NCBI GenBank assembly: GCA_947501615.1
Contig: CANMWK010000008.1
Span: 1-64,000, forward strand
DNA length: 64,000 nt
Direction: 5' to 3'
DNA from: an uncultured Tenacibaculum sp.
GTDB taxonomy: Bacteria > Bacteroidota > Bacteroidia > Flavobacteriales > Flavobacteriaceae
Below, piece after piece: positions 8,657 through 17,915 of this stretch. The notes below the pieces were generated by a model. The model did not search any database. It was given only the letters and a program-made list of their open reading frames with translations, and was not told the DNA's origin. The translations under genes were made by a program, and so were the position numbers. The first letter of the stretch is position 1. Each line of letters starts with the position of its first letter.

Positions 8657-10414
8657 ATGAAATTGAAGTTTATAACATTTATACTAGCATTAGTACCCTT
8701 ATCTATTTTTGCTCAACAAGCGGAGTTAACTGCGACTGTGAGTAAAAATAAACTTGGAGTAAATCAACGATTACGTGTTGAATTTTCTATCAACAAGCAA
8801 GGTGCTGATAATTTTACTCCTCCCAATTTTAAGAATTTTAAAATTGTAGGAGGGCCAAGTCAATCTGTGAGTCAATCATGGATTCATGGAAAATCAACTT
8901 TTTCTCAATCCTACACTTACATTATACAGCCATTAAGAAAAGGAGAATTTAACCTTCCATCTGCAACTATCCAATTAGATGGAAAGACTTTGAAATCTGA
9001 CCCTGTAAAAATCATTGTTACTAAAGCGGTTAAAGTACCTAAAAACCCAAATGACCCAGATTATATTGCTGAACAAAACATTCATTTAGTCGCAGAAGTT
9101 TCTAAAGCAAAACCCTATGTTGGTGAAGGTATTTATGTAGAATACAGGTTGTATTTTAGTAATAATGTTGGAATCTACGACAATGCTATCACAGAATCAC
9201 CCCAATATATTGGATTTTGGAATCAAGAAATAAAAATTAAAAACTACGATTTTAAAACAGCAATGTATAATGGAGAACAATATAGATATGCTGTTTTACA
9301 TAGAGCATTACTAATTCCAACTAAATCTGGAAAGTTAACTATAGACCCAATGAAGATGGATATATTAGTTGCTGTACCTACAGGAAGAGCAGATTTTTTT
9401 GGAAATCCTATCACTAGAAGAGTTCGAAAGCAATATGCATCTGCAAAAAAAACTATAGCAGCAAAAGATTTACCAGAAGAAGGCAAACCTGAAAGCTTTA
9501 CTGGAGCTGTTGGTGAATTTACATATACATTAACTTCTAATAAAAATACGTTAAAAGCTAATGAATCTTCAGAATTAAAAGTTGTTGTTGCTGGTAAAGG
9601 AAATTTAAAACTTTTTGAACTTCCCAAAATAGAAACACCAAAAGAATTAGAAGTATATCAACCAGAACGTAAAGAAAAAGTTAGAATAACTTCTTCGGGA
9701 TTAAAGGGATCTGTATCTGACACCTATACTGTAGTTCCTGAATACAAAGGAAAATATAAAATACCAAATACTGAATTCTCTTATTTTAACCCAAAAGATA
9801 ACAAATACCACTCTATAGCAACAGACGATATTTTTGTTAATGTTACTGAAGGTAAAGAATTAGCTAAGACGCCAAATAATCAAGTTACAAAACAAGACAT
9901 ACAAGTTACTGGTAATAACTTTAGATTCATTCAAACAACAACTTCATTAGGTGTAATTGATAATCGCAACTTTTTTAAGTCTATTCTATTTTACATTCTG
10001 TTAATACTTCCTTTAATTGCAATTCCACTAGCCATATTTATAGGAAAGAAGAAAAGTGAAAGAGATGCTGATATTATTGGAAATAAACAACGAAAAGCTG
10101 ATAGATTAGCTAAAAAATATTTATCTGAAGCAAGTCAGCAATTAGGTAATAAAGAACAATTTTACGAAGCTCTAGAACGCGCACTACATAATTACCTCAA
10201 GGCTAAACTCAATGTAGAAACTTCTGATATCAGTAGAGAAAAAATCACTGAAATACTAGATGATAAAAATATTGATATTGCAACTATAGATCAGTTTATA
10301 GACGTTCTAAAACAATGTGATTTTGCTAGATATACTCCTCTGACAAATACTCAAATGACTCAGGAATATAATAACGCAAAACAAGTAATAACCTCATTAG
10401 ATAAGCAATTATGA
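8657..10414 (+). CDS. batD: BatD protein (oxygen tolerance)
   Basis: A 585-residue exported membrane protein. It has a signal peptide ending in FAQQ, then repeated beta-sandwich domains over about residues 20-400 (AELTATVSKNKLGVNQRLRVEFSI is characteristic, and a further domain begins near residue 270). One membrane helix lies near 438-456, followed by a cytoplasmic helical tail. This is the standard BatD design. The large periplasmic part probably contacts BatA/BatB. Its stop overlaps the batE start (ATGA). Confidence 0.9.
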   Translation: MKLKFITFILALVPLSIFAQQAELTATVSKNKLGVNQRLRVEFSINKQGADNFTPPNFKNFKIVGGPSQSVSQSWIHGKSTFSQSYTYIIQPLRKGEFNLPSATIQLDGKTLKSDPVKIIVTKAVKVPKNPNDPDYIAEQNIHLVAEVSKAKPYVGEGIYVEYRLYFSNNVGIYDNAITESPQYIGFWNQEIKIKNYDFKTAMYNGEQYRYAVLHRALLIPTKSGKLTIDPMKMDILVAVPTGRADFFGNPITRRVRKQYASAKKTIAAKDLPEEGKPESFTGAVGEFTYTLTSNKNTLKANESSELKVVVAGKGNLKLFELPKIETPKELEVYQPERKEKVRITSSGLKGSVSDTYTVVPEYKGKYKIPNTEFSYFNPKDNKYHSIATDDIFVNVTEGKELAKTPNNQVTKQDIQVTGNNFRFIQTTTSLGVIDNRNFFKSILFYILLILPLIAIPLAIFIGKKKSERDADIIGNKQRKADRLAKKYLSEASQQLGNKEQFYEALERALHNYLKAKLNVETSDISREKITEILDDKNIDIATIDQFIDVLKQCDFARYTPLTNTQMTQEYNNAKQVITSLDKQL

Positions 10415-11178
10415 CAAAAAAAATAATTTGGTTAATTACACTATTGTTAACCCTAAACTTTACTTTCGCTCAAAATTCTGAAACTGATTTTAAACAAGCT
10501 AACGCTCTGTACAAGAATGGTTCTTACCAAGAAGCGTCTGAATTATACGAAAAAATAATAGCCTCGAATGAAATATCTTCTGAATTATTTTTTAATCTAG
10601 GCAACTGTTATTATAAACTAAATAAAGTTGGTCCTGCAATATATAATTACGAGCAAGCATTAGTCTTAAATCCTTCTAATGAAGATGCTAGTAATAATCT
10701 TATTTTTGCAAAACGATTAGCATTAGATAGAATTGAAGAAGTACCAAAATCTGTTCTAGAAAAATTCAATAAAAATTATATCAGTAAAATTAGTTTCAAT
10801 GGTTGGGCAGTTGTTTCTATTTTTTTATCATTTTTAGCTGCTATTCTGTTCATTTTATATTACTTTTCTCTACATTCTACTAAAAAAAGATTGTTTTTCA
10901 CTACAAGCCTTTTAAGCTTTTTACTGCTTATTATTGCTTTATCTATAACTTATCACCAATACAACAAAAATACGAACACCATTGAAGCCATTGTTTTTAC
11001 CGATGAAGTATCTGTACAGAATGAGCCTACAAAAAATGGAGAAGAAGCCTTTATTATCCATGAAGGAACTAAAGTAGTTGTTTTAGATGAAGTTGATGAT
11101 TGGAAAAAAATACGTTTAGCTGATGGTAAAATAGGCTGGTTAAAAAGTAAAAACATAAGAGTGTTAAACGTTTTTTAA
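10411..11178 (+). CDS. batE: TPR and SH3 domain protein BatE
   Basis: A 255-residue protein with a signal peptide ending in TFAQ, TPR repeats over about residues 22-105, two membrane helices near 128-150 and 158-178, and a C-terminal bacterial SH3 domain from about 190 (VSVQNEPTKNGEEAFIIHEGTKV through IGWL). The TPR-TM-SH3 order is typical of BatE. The 4-bp overlap with batD suggests coupled translation. SH3 domains of this kind often bind peptidoglycan, but binding here is only an inference. Confidence 0.88.
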   Translation: MTKKIIWLITLLLTLNFTFAQNSETDFKQANALYKNGSYQEASELYEKIIASNEISSELFFNLGNCYYKLNKVGPAIYNYEQALVLNPSNEDASNNLIFAKRLALDRIEEVPKSVLEKFNKNYISKISFNGWAVVSIFLSFLAAILFILYYFSLHSTKKRLFFTTSLLSFLLLIIALSITYHQYNKNTNTIEAIVFTDEVSVQNEPTKNGEEAFIIHEGTKVVVLDEVDDWKKIRLADGKIGWLKSKNIRVLNVF

Positions 11179-11226
11179 CTAAAAAATTAACGTAGAGTTT
11201 CTTATATTTGGTTTTTAATCCTAATA

Positions 11227-11523
11227 ATGACTAGGCAACTTTACACATATTTATTTTCTCTTATTTTAGCCACTTCAATTGTATTACCGGCTTATATAAG
11301 TGTGACTAAATTTAACTGTGAAGTATCTTTAGAATTAGATCTTGAAGAAGATGGAGAAGAAACAGAGATTACACAAGACAATGAAGCTAAAATTGCACAT
11401 CCTACGCAATATTTAAAAACATACTCTAAAGTAACAATTCAAAATTCTATTATTTATATTTCTACTACGTATAGTTCTATATTTAGAAAATTAGACTCCC
11501 CTCCTCCTGAATTTTATAGTTAA
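11227..11523 (+). CDS. Small exported protein, function unknown
   Basis: A 98-residue protein with a hydrophobic N-terminal segment (about residues 7-25) that may be a signal peptide or anchor. An acidic patch rich in Glu and Asp follows, then a Ser/Thr/Tyr-rich end. TATATTTG at 11203-11210 fits the TAnnTTTG -7 box 16 bp before the start. It ends the Bat run. Similar short proteins occur widely in flavobacteria, and I do not know a function. Confidence 0.65.
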   Translation: MTRQLYTYLFSLILATSIVLPAYISVTKFNCEVSLELDLEEDGEETEITQDNEAKIAHPTQYLKTYSKVTIQNSIIYISTTYSSIFRKLDSPPPEFYS

Positions 11524-11663
11524 TACTTTCAAACATTCAAATCCGTAAGATTATCAGAAGTGATTCAGAAATCGAAGACTAATAATTACGCTGATATTCA
11601 AAATAAAAATTAACTGTAAAACTTCAGCTTATCTAAGATAAGTTGAGAAATATATATCTTAAA

Positions 11664-13235
11664 ATGTTTAAAACAATAAAAAATGATTTACCCGCTAGTA
11701 TAGTGGTGTTTTTTGTAGCATTACCTTTGTGTTTAGGTATTGCTTTGGCGAGTGGAGCGCCATTATTTTCTGGATTAATAGCTGGAATTATAGGAGGAAT
11801 TGTAGTAGGGGCATTAAGTGGATCTAGCATAGGAGTTAGTGGGCCAGCTGCTGGTTTAGCTGCTATTGTATTACTAGCTATACAAGATTTTAAAGAATTA
11901 TTTGGTGAAGAAATAGGCTTTAACGTGTTTCTAGCCACAGTCGTGCTAGCTGGAGTATTTCAATTAATTTTAGGGCTTCTAAAAGCTGGTGTCATAGGTT
12001 ACTATTTTCCTTCCTCTGTTATTAAAGGAATGCTAGCTGGTATTGGAATAATAATTTTTATGAAACAAATCCCTTTCTTCTTTGGTCATGAAAATGCAAA
12101 ATTAAAAGGATTCAACCTTATCGATTTCTTTGGAAGTTTAGAAAAAGTAGAAACTTCTTCCATTATAATAGGTGTTTTAGGTTTATTAATTCTATTGCTT
12201 TGGAATATAGTTCTTTCAAAAAAAGGGCGAATCTTTCAAATTATACAAGGTCCAATTGTAGCAGTAGCCATAGGAATTTTTTATTATATATTTACAAAAC
12301 AAGGGGATTTAGGCATTGCAGATTTTAATATGGTAAACGTTCCTACACCTAAAAATTCTGATGAATTTTTAGCGCAATTTCCTTTCCCTAACTTTAGTCA
12401 AATAACTCATCCCAAAGTATTATTAACAGCTTTCACCATTGGATTGGTTGCAAGTTTAGAAACACTTTTATGTGTAGAAGCGACAGACAAATTAGATCCT
12501 GAGAAAAATGTAACCCCAACTAACAAAGAATTATTTGCACAAGGTACAGGTAATATTGTATCAGGGTTAATTGGAGGCTTACCAGTTACTCAAGTAATTG
12601 TAAGAAGTTCTGCAAATATCAACTCTGGTGGAAAATCTAAAGTATCTGCAATAATACATGGTTTTTTATTATTGATATCTGTTGTAACTATTCCTACTTT
12701 ATTAAATAAAATCCCATTAGCTGTATTAGCTGCAATCTTATTAATAGTTGGTTATAAATTAGCAAAACCAAAATCGTTTATTACTATGTATAAATTAGGA
12801 TGGAAACAATTTCTGCCATTTATCGTAACAATAATTGGTATTGTTGGATTAGACTTACTTAAAGGTATCGCATTAGGGCTTTCTGTTGGGATATTTGTTA
12901 TTTTATATAAAAGTTATCAAAACTCACATTTCCTTCACAAAGAGGGTGAAGATGTTGATGATGGTAAAATCAAAATGACATTAGCAGAGGAAGTAACTTT
13001 CTTTAACAAAGGAGCTATTTTAAAAGAATTAGATAGTTTACCTGAAAATTCTACTTTAGAATTAGATGTTACTAAAACAAGATATTTAGATAATGATATT
13101 ATTGAAATTCTAGAGGATTTTGCCTACAAAGCAAACGAACGAAATATTACTATTAAATTAATTTCTGAAAGAGGAACAGTAGAAAATCCTCCTAGCTATA
13201 TTGAATTTTTTAAATTGAACCCAAAACTTAGTTAA
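11664..13235 (+). CDS. SulP family anion transporter
   Basis: A 523-residue SulP (SLC26-like) permease. The N-terminus DLPASIVVFFVALPLCLGIALASGAP and the GVSGPAAGL motif are typical of the family, with about 10-12 membrane segments to residue 415. A short C-terminal STAS-like domain follows (TLELDVTKTRYLDNDIIEILED). An in-frame TTG at 11643 would add seven residues; I chose the ATG because the A-rich context fits this genome. Family substrates include sulfate and bicarbonate. The carbonic anhydrase gene downstream makes bicarbonate the better guess. Confidence 0.88.
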   Translation: MFKTIKNDLPASIVVFFVALPLCLGIALASGAPLFSGLIAGIIGGIVVGALSGSSIGVSGPAAGLAAIVLLAIQDFKELFGEEIGFNVFLATVVLAGVFQLILGLLKAGVIGYYFPSSVIKGMLAGIGIIIFMKQIPFFFGHENAKLKGFNLIDFFGSLEKVETSSIIIGVLGLLILLLWNIVLSKKGRIFQIIQGPIVAVAIGIFYYIFTKQGDLGIADFNMVNVPTPKNSDEFLAQFPFPNFSQITHPKVLLTAFTIGLVASLETLLCVEATDKLDPEKNVTPTNKELFAQGTGNIVSGLIGGLPVTQVIVRSSANINSGGKSKVSAIIHGFLLLISVVTIPTLLNKIPLAVLAAILLIVGYKLAKPKSFITMYKLGWKQFLPFIVTIIGIVGLDLLKGIALGLSVGIFVILYKSYQNSHFLHKEGEDVDDGKIKMTLAEEVTFFNKGAILKELDSLPENSTLELDVTKTRYLDNDIIEILEDFAYKANERNITIKLISERGTVENPPSYIEFFKLNPKLS

Positions 13236-13294
13236 TTACGATATATTAGCTAAAGTAAATTTTCAATTTTTAAATTATTTCAATCTAACTAAAA

Positions 13295-15157
13295 ATGAAA
13301 AATATATTTTCTAATATTAAAGGCGATCTATTCGGTGGTATTACTGCCGGAATAGTAGCCTTACCATTAGCGTTAGCTTTTGGTGTATCTTCTGGTTTAG
13401 GCCCTACAGCGGGTCTTTATGGTGCAATAATTATTGCTTTTTTTGCTTCTCCTTTTGGAGGAACAGATACCCAAATTTCCGGACCTACAGCTCCTATGAC
13501 AGCTGTTAGTATGGTTGTTATTGGTACTATAATAGCTGCTAATGACGGAAATGTAAATCAAGCTTTACCTACAATATTGACTGTGTTTTTATTAGCTGGT
13601 CTTATACAGGTTGGTCTTGGTTTATTAGGATTTGGTAAATATATAAGGTATATACCCTATCCCGTAGTTTCTGGATTTATGACTGCTATTGGTGTTATTA
13701 TTTTATTTACACAAATTTTACCATCTATAGGATATTATGCCAAAGAAGATACTGGTTTTGTAGAACAGTTTAAACCTCAAGCTCAAGAAATTATATTACA
13801 AAATATATTGAAGGATGAAGCTGGTCAGGGAATACTAGTATTAGAAGATTTCAAAGAAACTATTAAACGCTCTAATGAAATTACGCAAGATGCTATTTTA
13901 AAAGAAGCTAAAACATTAGCCGGAAAAGAATCTTCTGGAGTAATTGGGGCTTTAAAAGTACTACCTAGAGCTTTAAAAAGTATAAATCTTTTAGAATTAC
14001 TCTTAGCACTTGGTACCATTATTATTATTTATGGATTTAAAAGAATTACAACAGCAATACCTAGCACATTAGTTGCTTTAGTTATTATGACTGTTATCGC
14101 CTTAGTTTTTAAATTGGAATATCGTCCAATTGAAGAAATTCCTGGAGGATTTCCTATTCCTAATCTCGAAATTTTCTCAGGCTTTAACTTAGGCAGTATA
14201 AAACCTTATATTTTTACTGCATTTACACTGGCTCTTTTAGGAGCTATAGATTCTTTATTAACTTCTGTTGTTGCTGATAACATGACTAAAACAAAGCACA
14301 AGCCTAATAAAGAATTAGTCGGACAAGGTATTGGAAATAGTATAGCTGCTGTTTTTGGTGGTATTCCTGGTGCTGGTGCAACTATTAGAACTGTAGTAAA
14401 CATTAAATCTGGAGGAAAAACTAAACTTTCAGGTATGATTGCTGGTGTTATGCTATTAATTATACTCTTAGGTTTAGGTCCTATAGCTTCTAAAATACCC
14501 GCAGCAGTATTAGCAGGTGTATTAATCACTGTTGGTATTGGTGTTATGGATTATAAAGGATTACGCGCAATTCCAAATCTCCCTAAAGATGTAAAACTTG
14601 GTCCAATCAAACTAAGTTCTGAATTTATAATTATGTTGGTCGTTTTATTATTATCAACATTTTGGGATTTAGTATATGCCGTAGGAATAGGTTTAGTAAT
14701 TGCATCTTTAATTTTTATGAAAAAAATTGGAGATGTTACCGCAAAACGCTCTGATGTAACTCCCTTACAAGAAGAAGCTTGGGAAGATGAAGCCGGATTC
14801 CCAGAGCAACTTTCAGAAGAAGTGTTTATTAAACACATTAACGGACCTTTATTTTTTGGGTCGACAAGTAATTTTCAACAATTAGTAAAACAAATACCCA
14901 ACACTGCCAAAACAGTCATTGTTCGTATGGGAAGAATGCCTTATGTAGATCAATCTGGTTTATTTGCTTTAGAAGATATACTTATTGATTTAGAAAAAGA
15001 TGGCGTTCAAGTATTATTTGTAGATGTACTTGAACAACCTAGATACATGATGGAAAAAATTGGATTAATTCCAGATTTAGTATCAAAGGAGCATACTTTT
15101 AAAACCTTTTCTGAATGTTTAGATTGGGTTAAAAAACATATAAAAGATAACCATTAA
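13295..15157 (+). CDS. SulP family anion transporter with STAS domain
   Basis: A 620-residue SulP permease with the family start GGITAGIVALPLALAFGV and the QISGPTAPMT motif. Compared with the SulP gene before it, it carries an insertion of about 55 polar residues after the fifth membrane segment (roughly 155-225). A full STAS domain lies from about 510, with the conserved VRMGRMPYVDQSGLFALED segment. BicA-type bicarbonate importers share this fold. It lies 14 bp before the carbonic anhydrase gene, so the two are surely co-transcribed. Confidence 0.9.
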   Translation: MKNIFSNIKGDLFGGITAGIVALPLALAFGVSSGLGPTAGLYGAIIIAFFASPFGGTDTQISGPTAPMTAVSMVVIGTIIAANDGNVNQALPTILTVFLLAGLIQVGLGLLGFGKYIRYIPYPVVSGFMTAIGVIILFTQILPSIGYYAKEDTGFVEQFKPQAQEIILQNILKDEAGQGILVLEDFKETIKRSNEITQDAILKEAKTLAGKESSGVIGALKVLPRALKSINLLELLLALGTIIIIYGFKRITTAIPSTLVALVIMTVIALVFKLEYRPIEEIPGGFPIPNLEIFSGFNLGSIKPYIFTAFTLALLGAIDSLLTSVVADNMTKTKHKPNKELVGQGIGNSIAAVFGGIPGAGATIRTVVNIKSGGKTKLSGMIAGVMLLIILLGLGPIASKIPAAVLAGVLITVGIGVMDYKGLRAIPNLPKDVKLGPIKLSSEFIIMLVVLLLSTFWDLVYAVGIGLVIASLIFMKKIGDVTAKRSDVTPLQEEAWEDEAGFPEQLSEEVFIKHINGPLFFGSTSNFQQLVKQIPNTAKTVIVRMGRMPYVDQSGLFALEDILIDLEKDGVQVLFVDVLEQPRYMMEKIGLIPDLVSKEHTFKTFSECLDWVKKHIKDNH

Positions 15158-15171
15158 AAAAAGAATTAAAA

Positions 15172-15801
15172 ATGAGAAATACAGCCTTATCAAAAGAATT
15201 ACAAGGTAATTTAACTCCTACATCTGTATTAGAAGACCTGTTAGATGGTAACAAACGTTACATTGACAATAATTTAACAGCTTCTGATGTCACTTCTTTA
15301 GTAAAACAAACTACTGGAGGACAATTTCCTAAAGCTGTAATTTTATCTTGTATAGACTCTCGTGTACCTGTAGAATTAGTTTTCGACCAAACTATTGGTG
15401 ATGTTTTTGTTGCTCGTGTAGCTGGAAACTTCGAAAATGTAGATATCCTAGGAAGTATGGAATACTCGTGTGCTGTAGCTGGTAGTAAGTTAGTTTTCGT
15501 ACTAGGACATGAAAGTTGTGGTGCAGTAAAGGCAGCTTGTGATGGAGTTGAATTAGGAAACATTACTTCTATGTTAAGTAATATTACTCCTGCCGCAAAA
15601 ATGGCTTCTGAACAAGTAGATGGTGTTGCAGATTCTTCTAACAAAGAGTTTGTAGCAAAAACAGTAGAGAATAATGTAAAATTAACTATAGAAAGAATTA
15701 GAGAGAAAAGTAAAATTTTACAGGAAATGGAAGATAATGGTGAAATTTCTATTGTTGGTGGAGTATATTCATTACATACAGGAAAAGTAACAATGTTATA
15801 A
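15172..15801 (+). CDS. Beta-class carbonic anhydrase
   Basis: A 209-residue beta-carbonic anhydrase with all active-site residues: C60-x-D62-x-R64 (the Asp/Arg dyad beside the first zinc cysteine) and H113-x-x-C116. It interconverts CO2 and bicarbonate. No signal peptide is visible, so it should be cytoplasmic. It ends a three-gene unit with the two SulP permeases, which suggests that imported bicarbonate is converted for use inside the cell or that CO2 is trapped as bicarbonate. A strong hairpin terminator follows. Confidence 0.92.
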   Translation: MRNTALSKELQGNLTPTSVLEDLLDGNKRYIDNNLTASDVTSLVKQTTGGQFPKAVILSCIDSRVPVELVFDQTIGDVFVARVAGNFENVDILGSMEYSCAVAGSKLVFVLGHESCGAVKAACDGVELGNITSMLSNITPAAKMASEQVDGVADSSNKEFVAKTVENNVKLTIERIREKSKILQEMEDNGEISIVGGVYSLHTGKVTML

Positions 15802-15863
15802 TATTTAAAATATCTGTTTTAACTATATTTATTATATCCTATTTCAGATATTTGTCAAAAAGT

Positions 15864-15896
15864 AAAAAAGCAGTAGTGTTTACCTACTGCTTTTTT
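15864..15896. terminator. Bidirectional terminator
   Basis: AAAAAAGCAGTAG pairs with CTACTGCTTTTTT around a 7-nt loop. The A and T tracts serve as U-runs on either strand. It ends the carbonic anhydrase unit on the plus strand and the MORN gene on the minus strand. The MORN gene's stop codon lies inside the right arm. Confidence 0.88.
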
Positions 15897-16756
15897 ACTT
15901 TTTTGTCTTCCTTTACTAATTTATCTTTTTTCCATATACCACTGGTCATCACTTTACCTTTTTTAGTATAAAAAACACCTCTTCCATGACGCTTATTTTT
16001 TTTCCATTCTCCTACATATTTTTCTCCATTAGGCCAAAAGTAAGTCCCTTTTCCAGTTCTCATATCTTTTTTATATTCTCCAATATAATACTCACCGTCC
16101 GTCCAATAAAATGATCCTTTGCCTTCTCTTAAATTATTTCTCCACTCTCCCTCATACCTACTCCCTGTATCGTAAATCGCAATCCCATAACCATTTGCTT
16201 TGCCTTTACTTGTATTTCCCACATAATGAATTTTGTGGCGCTTCGGATTTTTAAACTGTAGATATTCTCCTGATGATTTAGTTTTTAATTGATTTCTTAC
16301 ATATTTTAATTCACGTTTTGTTTTAGTAAAAGCTAAACGTAAAGAATCTAACGAAATATCAGAAGAAGACTTCAATTTTGAAGATAATAAAGTATTTGCT
16401 TGATAACTTTTGGTATTTCTAATAATCGCTTCTTTTTTGAGCTCTTGATCATTCATAATTTTTTTTACTAAATTAATTCTGAATTTCACAAAATCTTTAT
16501 CTCGTTCTGCTAATGTATCTAACTCTTCGGTGTATGCATGTAAAGCATTTTCATATTTCCCAACAAATAATAATGAATCTACAGATTGTAACCTGTGTTC
16601 TAAAATTGAATCTTTAAGTAGTATAGCCGCATCTCTTAGCTTAATATTTTTCAGTTCCCTTTGTACTTCTTGTTCCTTAAACTTAGTATATAATGCAAAG
16701 AAGATTGAAATACCCAAAAGAATATAGATCGGCAAATTTGTTTTAAAAACTTTCAT
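15884..16756 (-). CDS. Membrane-anchored MORN repeat protein
   Basis: A 290-residue protein with an N-terminal membrane helix (about residues 8-24), a charged helical middle region and at least four MORN repeats near the C-terminus (YEGEWRNNLREGKGSF, YIGEYKKDMRTGKGTY, YVGEWKKNKRHGRGVF and a weaker first copy). MORN repeats form elongated beta-hairpin arrays used for protein or lipid contact. An open frame continues 26 codons further upstream, but that overlaps the preceding gene, and ATG at 16756 directly precedes the membrane helix. It lies 10 bp after the DUF2490 gene. Confidence 0.8.
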   Translation of the reverse strand: MKVFKTNLPIYILLGISIFFALYTKFKEQEVQRELKNIKLRDAAILLKDSILEHRLQSVDSLLFVGKYENALHAYTEELDTLAERDKDFVKFRINLVKKIMNDQELKKEAIIRNTKSYQANTLLSSKLKSSSDISLDSLRLAFTKTKRELKYVRNQLKTKSSGEYLQFKNPKRHKIHYVGNTSKGKANGYGIAIYDTGSRYEGEWRNNLREGKGSFYWTDGEYYIGEYKKDMRTGKGTYFWPNGEKYVGEWKKNKRHGRGVFYTKKGKVMTSGIWKKDKLVKEDKKVKKQ

Positions 16757-16766
16757 AAAATATGAT

Positions 16767-17579
16767 TTAATCATCCATGTGGATAGCAGGTAATTTATCT
16801 TTAACTTTTCTAAAATCAGGCGAAAAATACACATGAAATCTAGCAGTTAAACTTTGTTTAAAAACAGACGGATCATTAAGAGTTTGGCCGAATGAGTACA
16901 TAAGACCTGTAGCCACTGTTAATCTAGGACTTATCACATAACCAACAGATCCATGAATTCTTAAATCTTCCATCAAACTTCCAACCACAGCTTTTCCACT
17001 TTGCATAATCAGTTCAATTTCTGGAGAAACGTACAACGTCTTTTCTTTAATTTTATGTGAATTAAGTGGAACTTTTGCTTTAAACATATAGCGCCATCTA
17101 TTTCTAAAAATATACTTACTATCTTCTGCAAAACCTCGTGTCCATCGATGTTCAATTCGGAGACGGTGATAAAACATAGTTGATGAGAATGGAACGGCAA
17201 ACATATACTGATGCCAAATACGCCATTCTGGAACTAAATTTTTATCCGTTGAAGATTCGTCAGTATTGAAATTTAATCGTAAAACTCCTCCTAAACTTAT
17301 ATTAAATTTTTTAGAATGTATATAACCAATCGCATGTCTATTATATACTTGAGCGATTTGTCCAACATAAGGCATTTTTTCTGTTTCCTGAAACCTAAAA
17401 TGAGTCTGTGCTACCCAAAATAAACGATTAGAAATTCTAAAATTCCCATAGGTATTAATCCATGTTTTGGTTGTAAGATCTTTAAATTTCAAATTAGAAC
17501 CTGATTCTTGTGCTGCCAAACTGACAACGCAAATCATCAAAGCTATTAAGGCAAACTTTTTAAGTGCATTAATCATCAA
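16767..17579 (-). CDS. DUF2490 outer-membrane-like protein
   Basis: A 270-residue protein with a signal peptide ending SLAAQ, then the DUF2490 pattern: TKTWINTYGNFRISNRLFW, many amphipathic beta strands, and a C-terminal ARFHVYFSPDF typical of outer-membrane strands. It is probably a small beta-barrel of the outer membrane. Its substrate is unknown. Two ATGs stand in tandem at the start. It is first in a two-gene unit with the MORN gene. Confidence 0.82.
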   Translation of the reverse strand: MMINALKKFALIALMICVVSLAAQESGSNLKFKDLTTKTWINTYGNFRISNRLFWVAQTHFRFQETEKMPYVGQIAQVYNRHAIGYIHSKKFNISLGGVLRLNFNTDESSTDKNLVPEWRIWHQYMFAVPFSSTMFYHRLRIEHRWTRGFAEDSKYIFRNRWRYMFKAKVPLNSHKIKEKTLYVSPEIELIMQSGKAVVGSLMEDLRIHGSVGYVISPRLTVATGLMYSFGQTLNDPSVFKQSLTARFHVYFSPDFRKVKDKLPAIHMDD

Positions 17580-17915
17580 TAGTTTCTCATTAAATACAAT
17601 AGCAAACTATATATCTAAATTATAAATATTCTGGGGTGATAAAATATTTACAAAAATCAATACTTATAATTCAACTATTGTAATTTACGAAGTAACTAAC
17701 GGTTATAATTATTGTTTTATTTTATCACAATAACTACAACCATTGAAAAAGCACTAAAAAAACAAAATTCGTAACTATTTTATTTTCAATAAGATAAAAT
17801 CTTTTGTGAAAATAATTTAACACTAATCAAAATATTTTAAGATTTTTTTCACAAAAACCCTAAAATATTGTTAATACGAAAGTCTAACTTAGCTCTAATT
17901 TAAAATTAACCTCAT
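17580..17915. other. 336-bp AT-rich gap with divergent promoters
   Basis: No gene is visible. The gap separates the minus-strand DUF2490 gene from the plus-strand T9SS cargo gene. TTG at 17868-17870 and TAGCTCTA at 17890-17897 (19-bp spacing) make a near-consensus promoter for the latter. A 10-bp inverted repeat, GTGATAAAAT (17636-17645) and ATTTTATCAC (17719-17728), may be an operator, though AT-rich DNA yields such matches by chance. Confidence 0.4.

Noticed and set aside
17009..17200. Short minus-strand frame inside the DUF2490 gene
   Set aside because: It overlaps a gene with a signal peptide and consistent family pattern and has no independent support.
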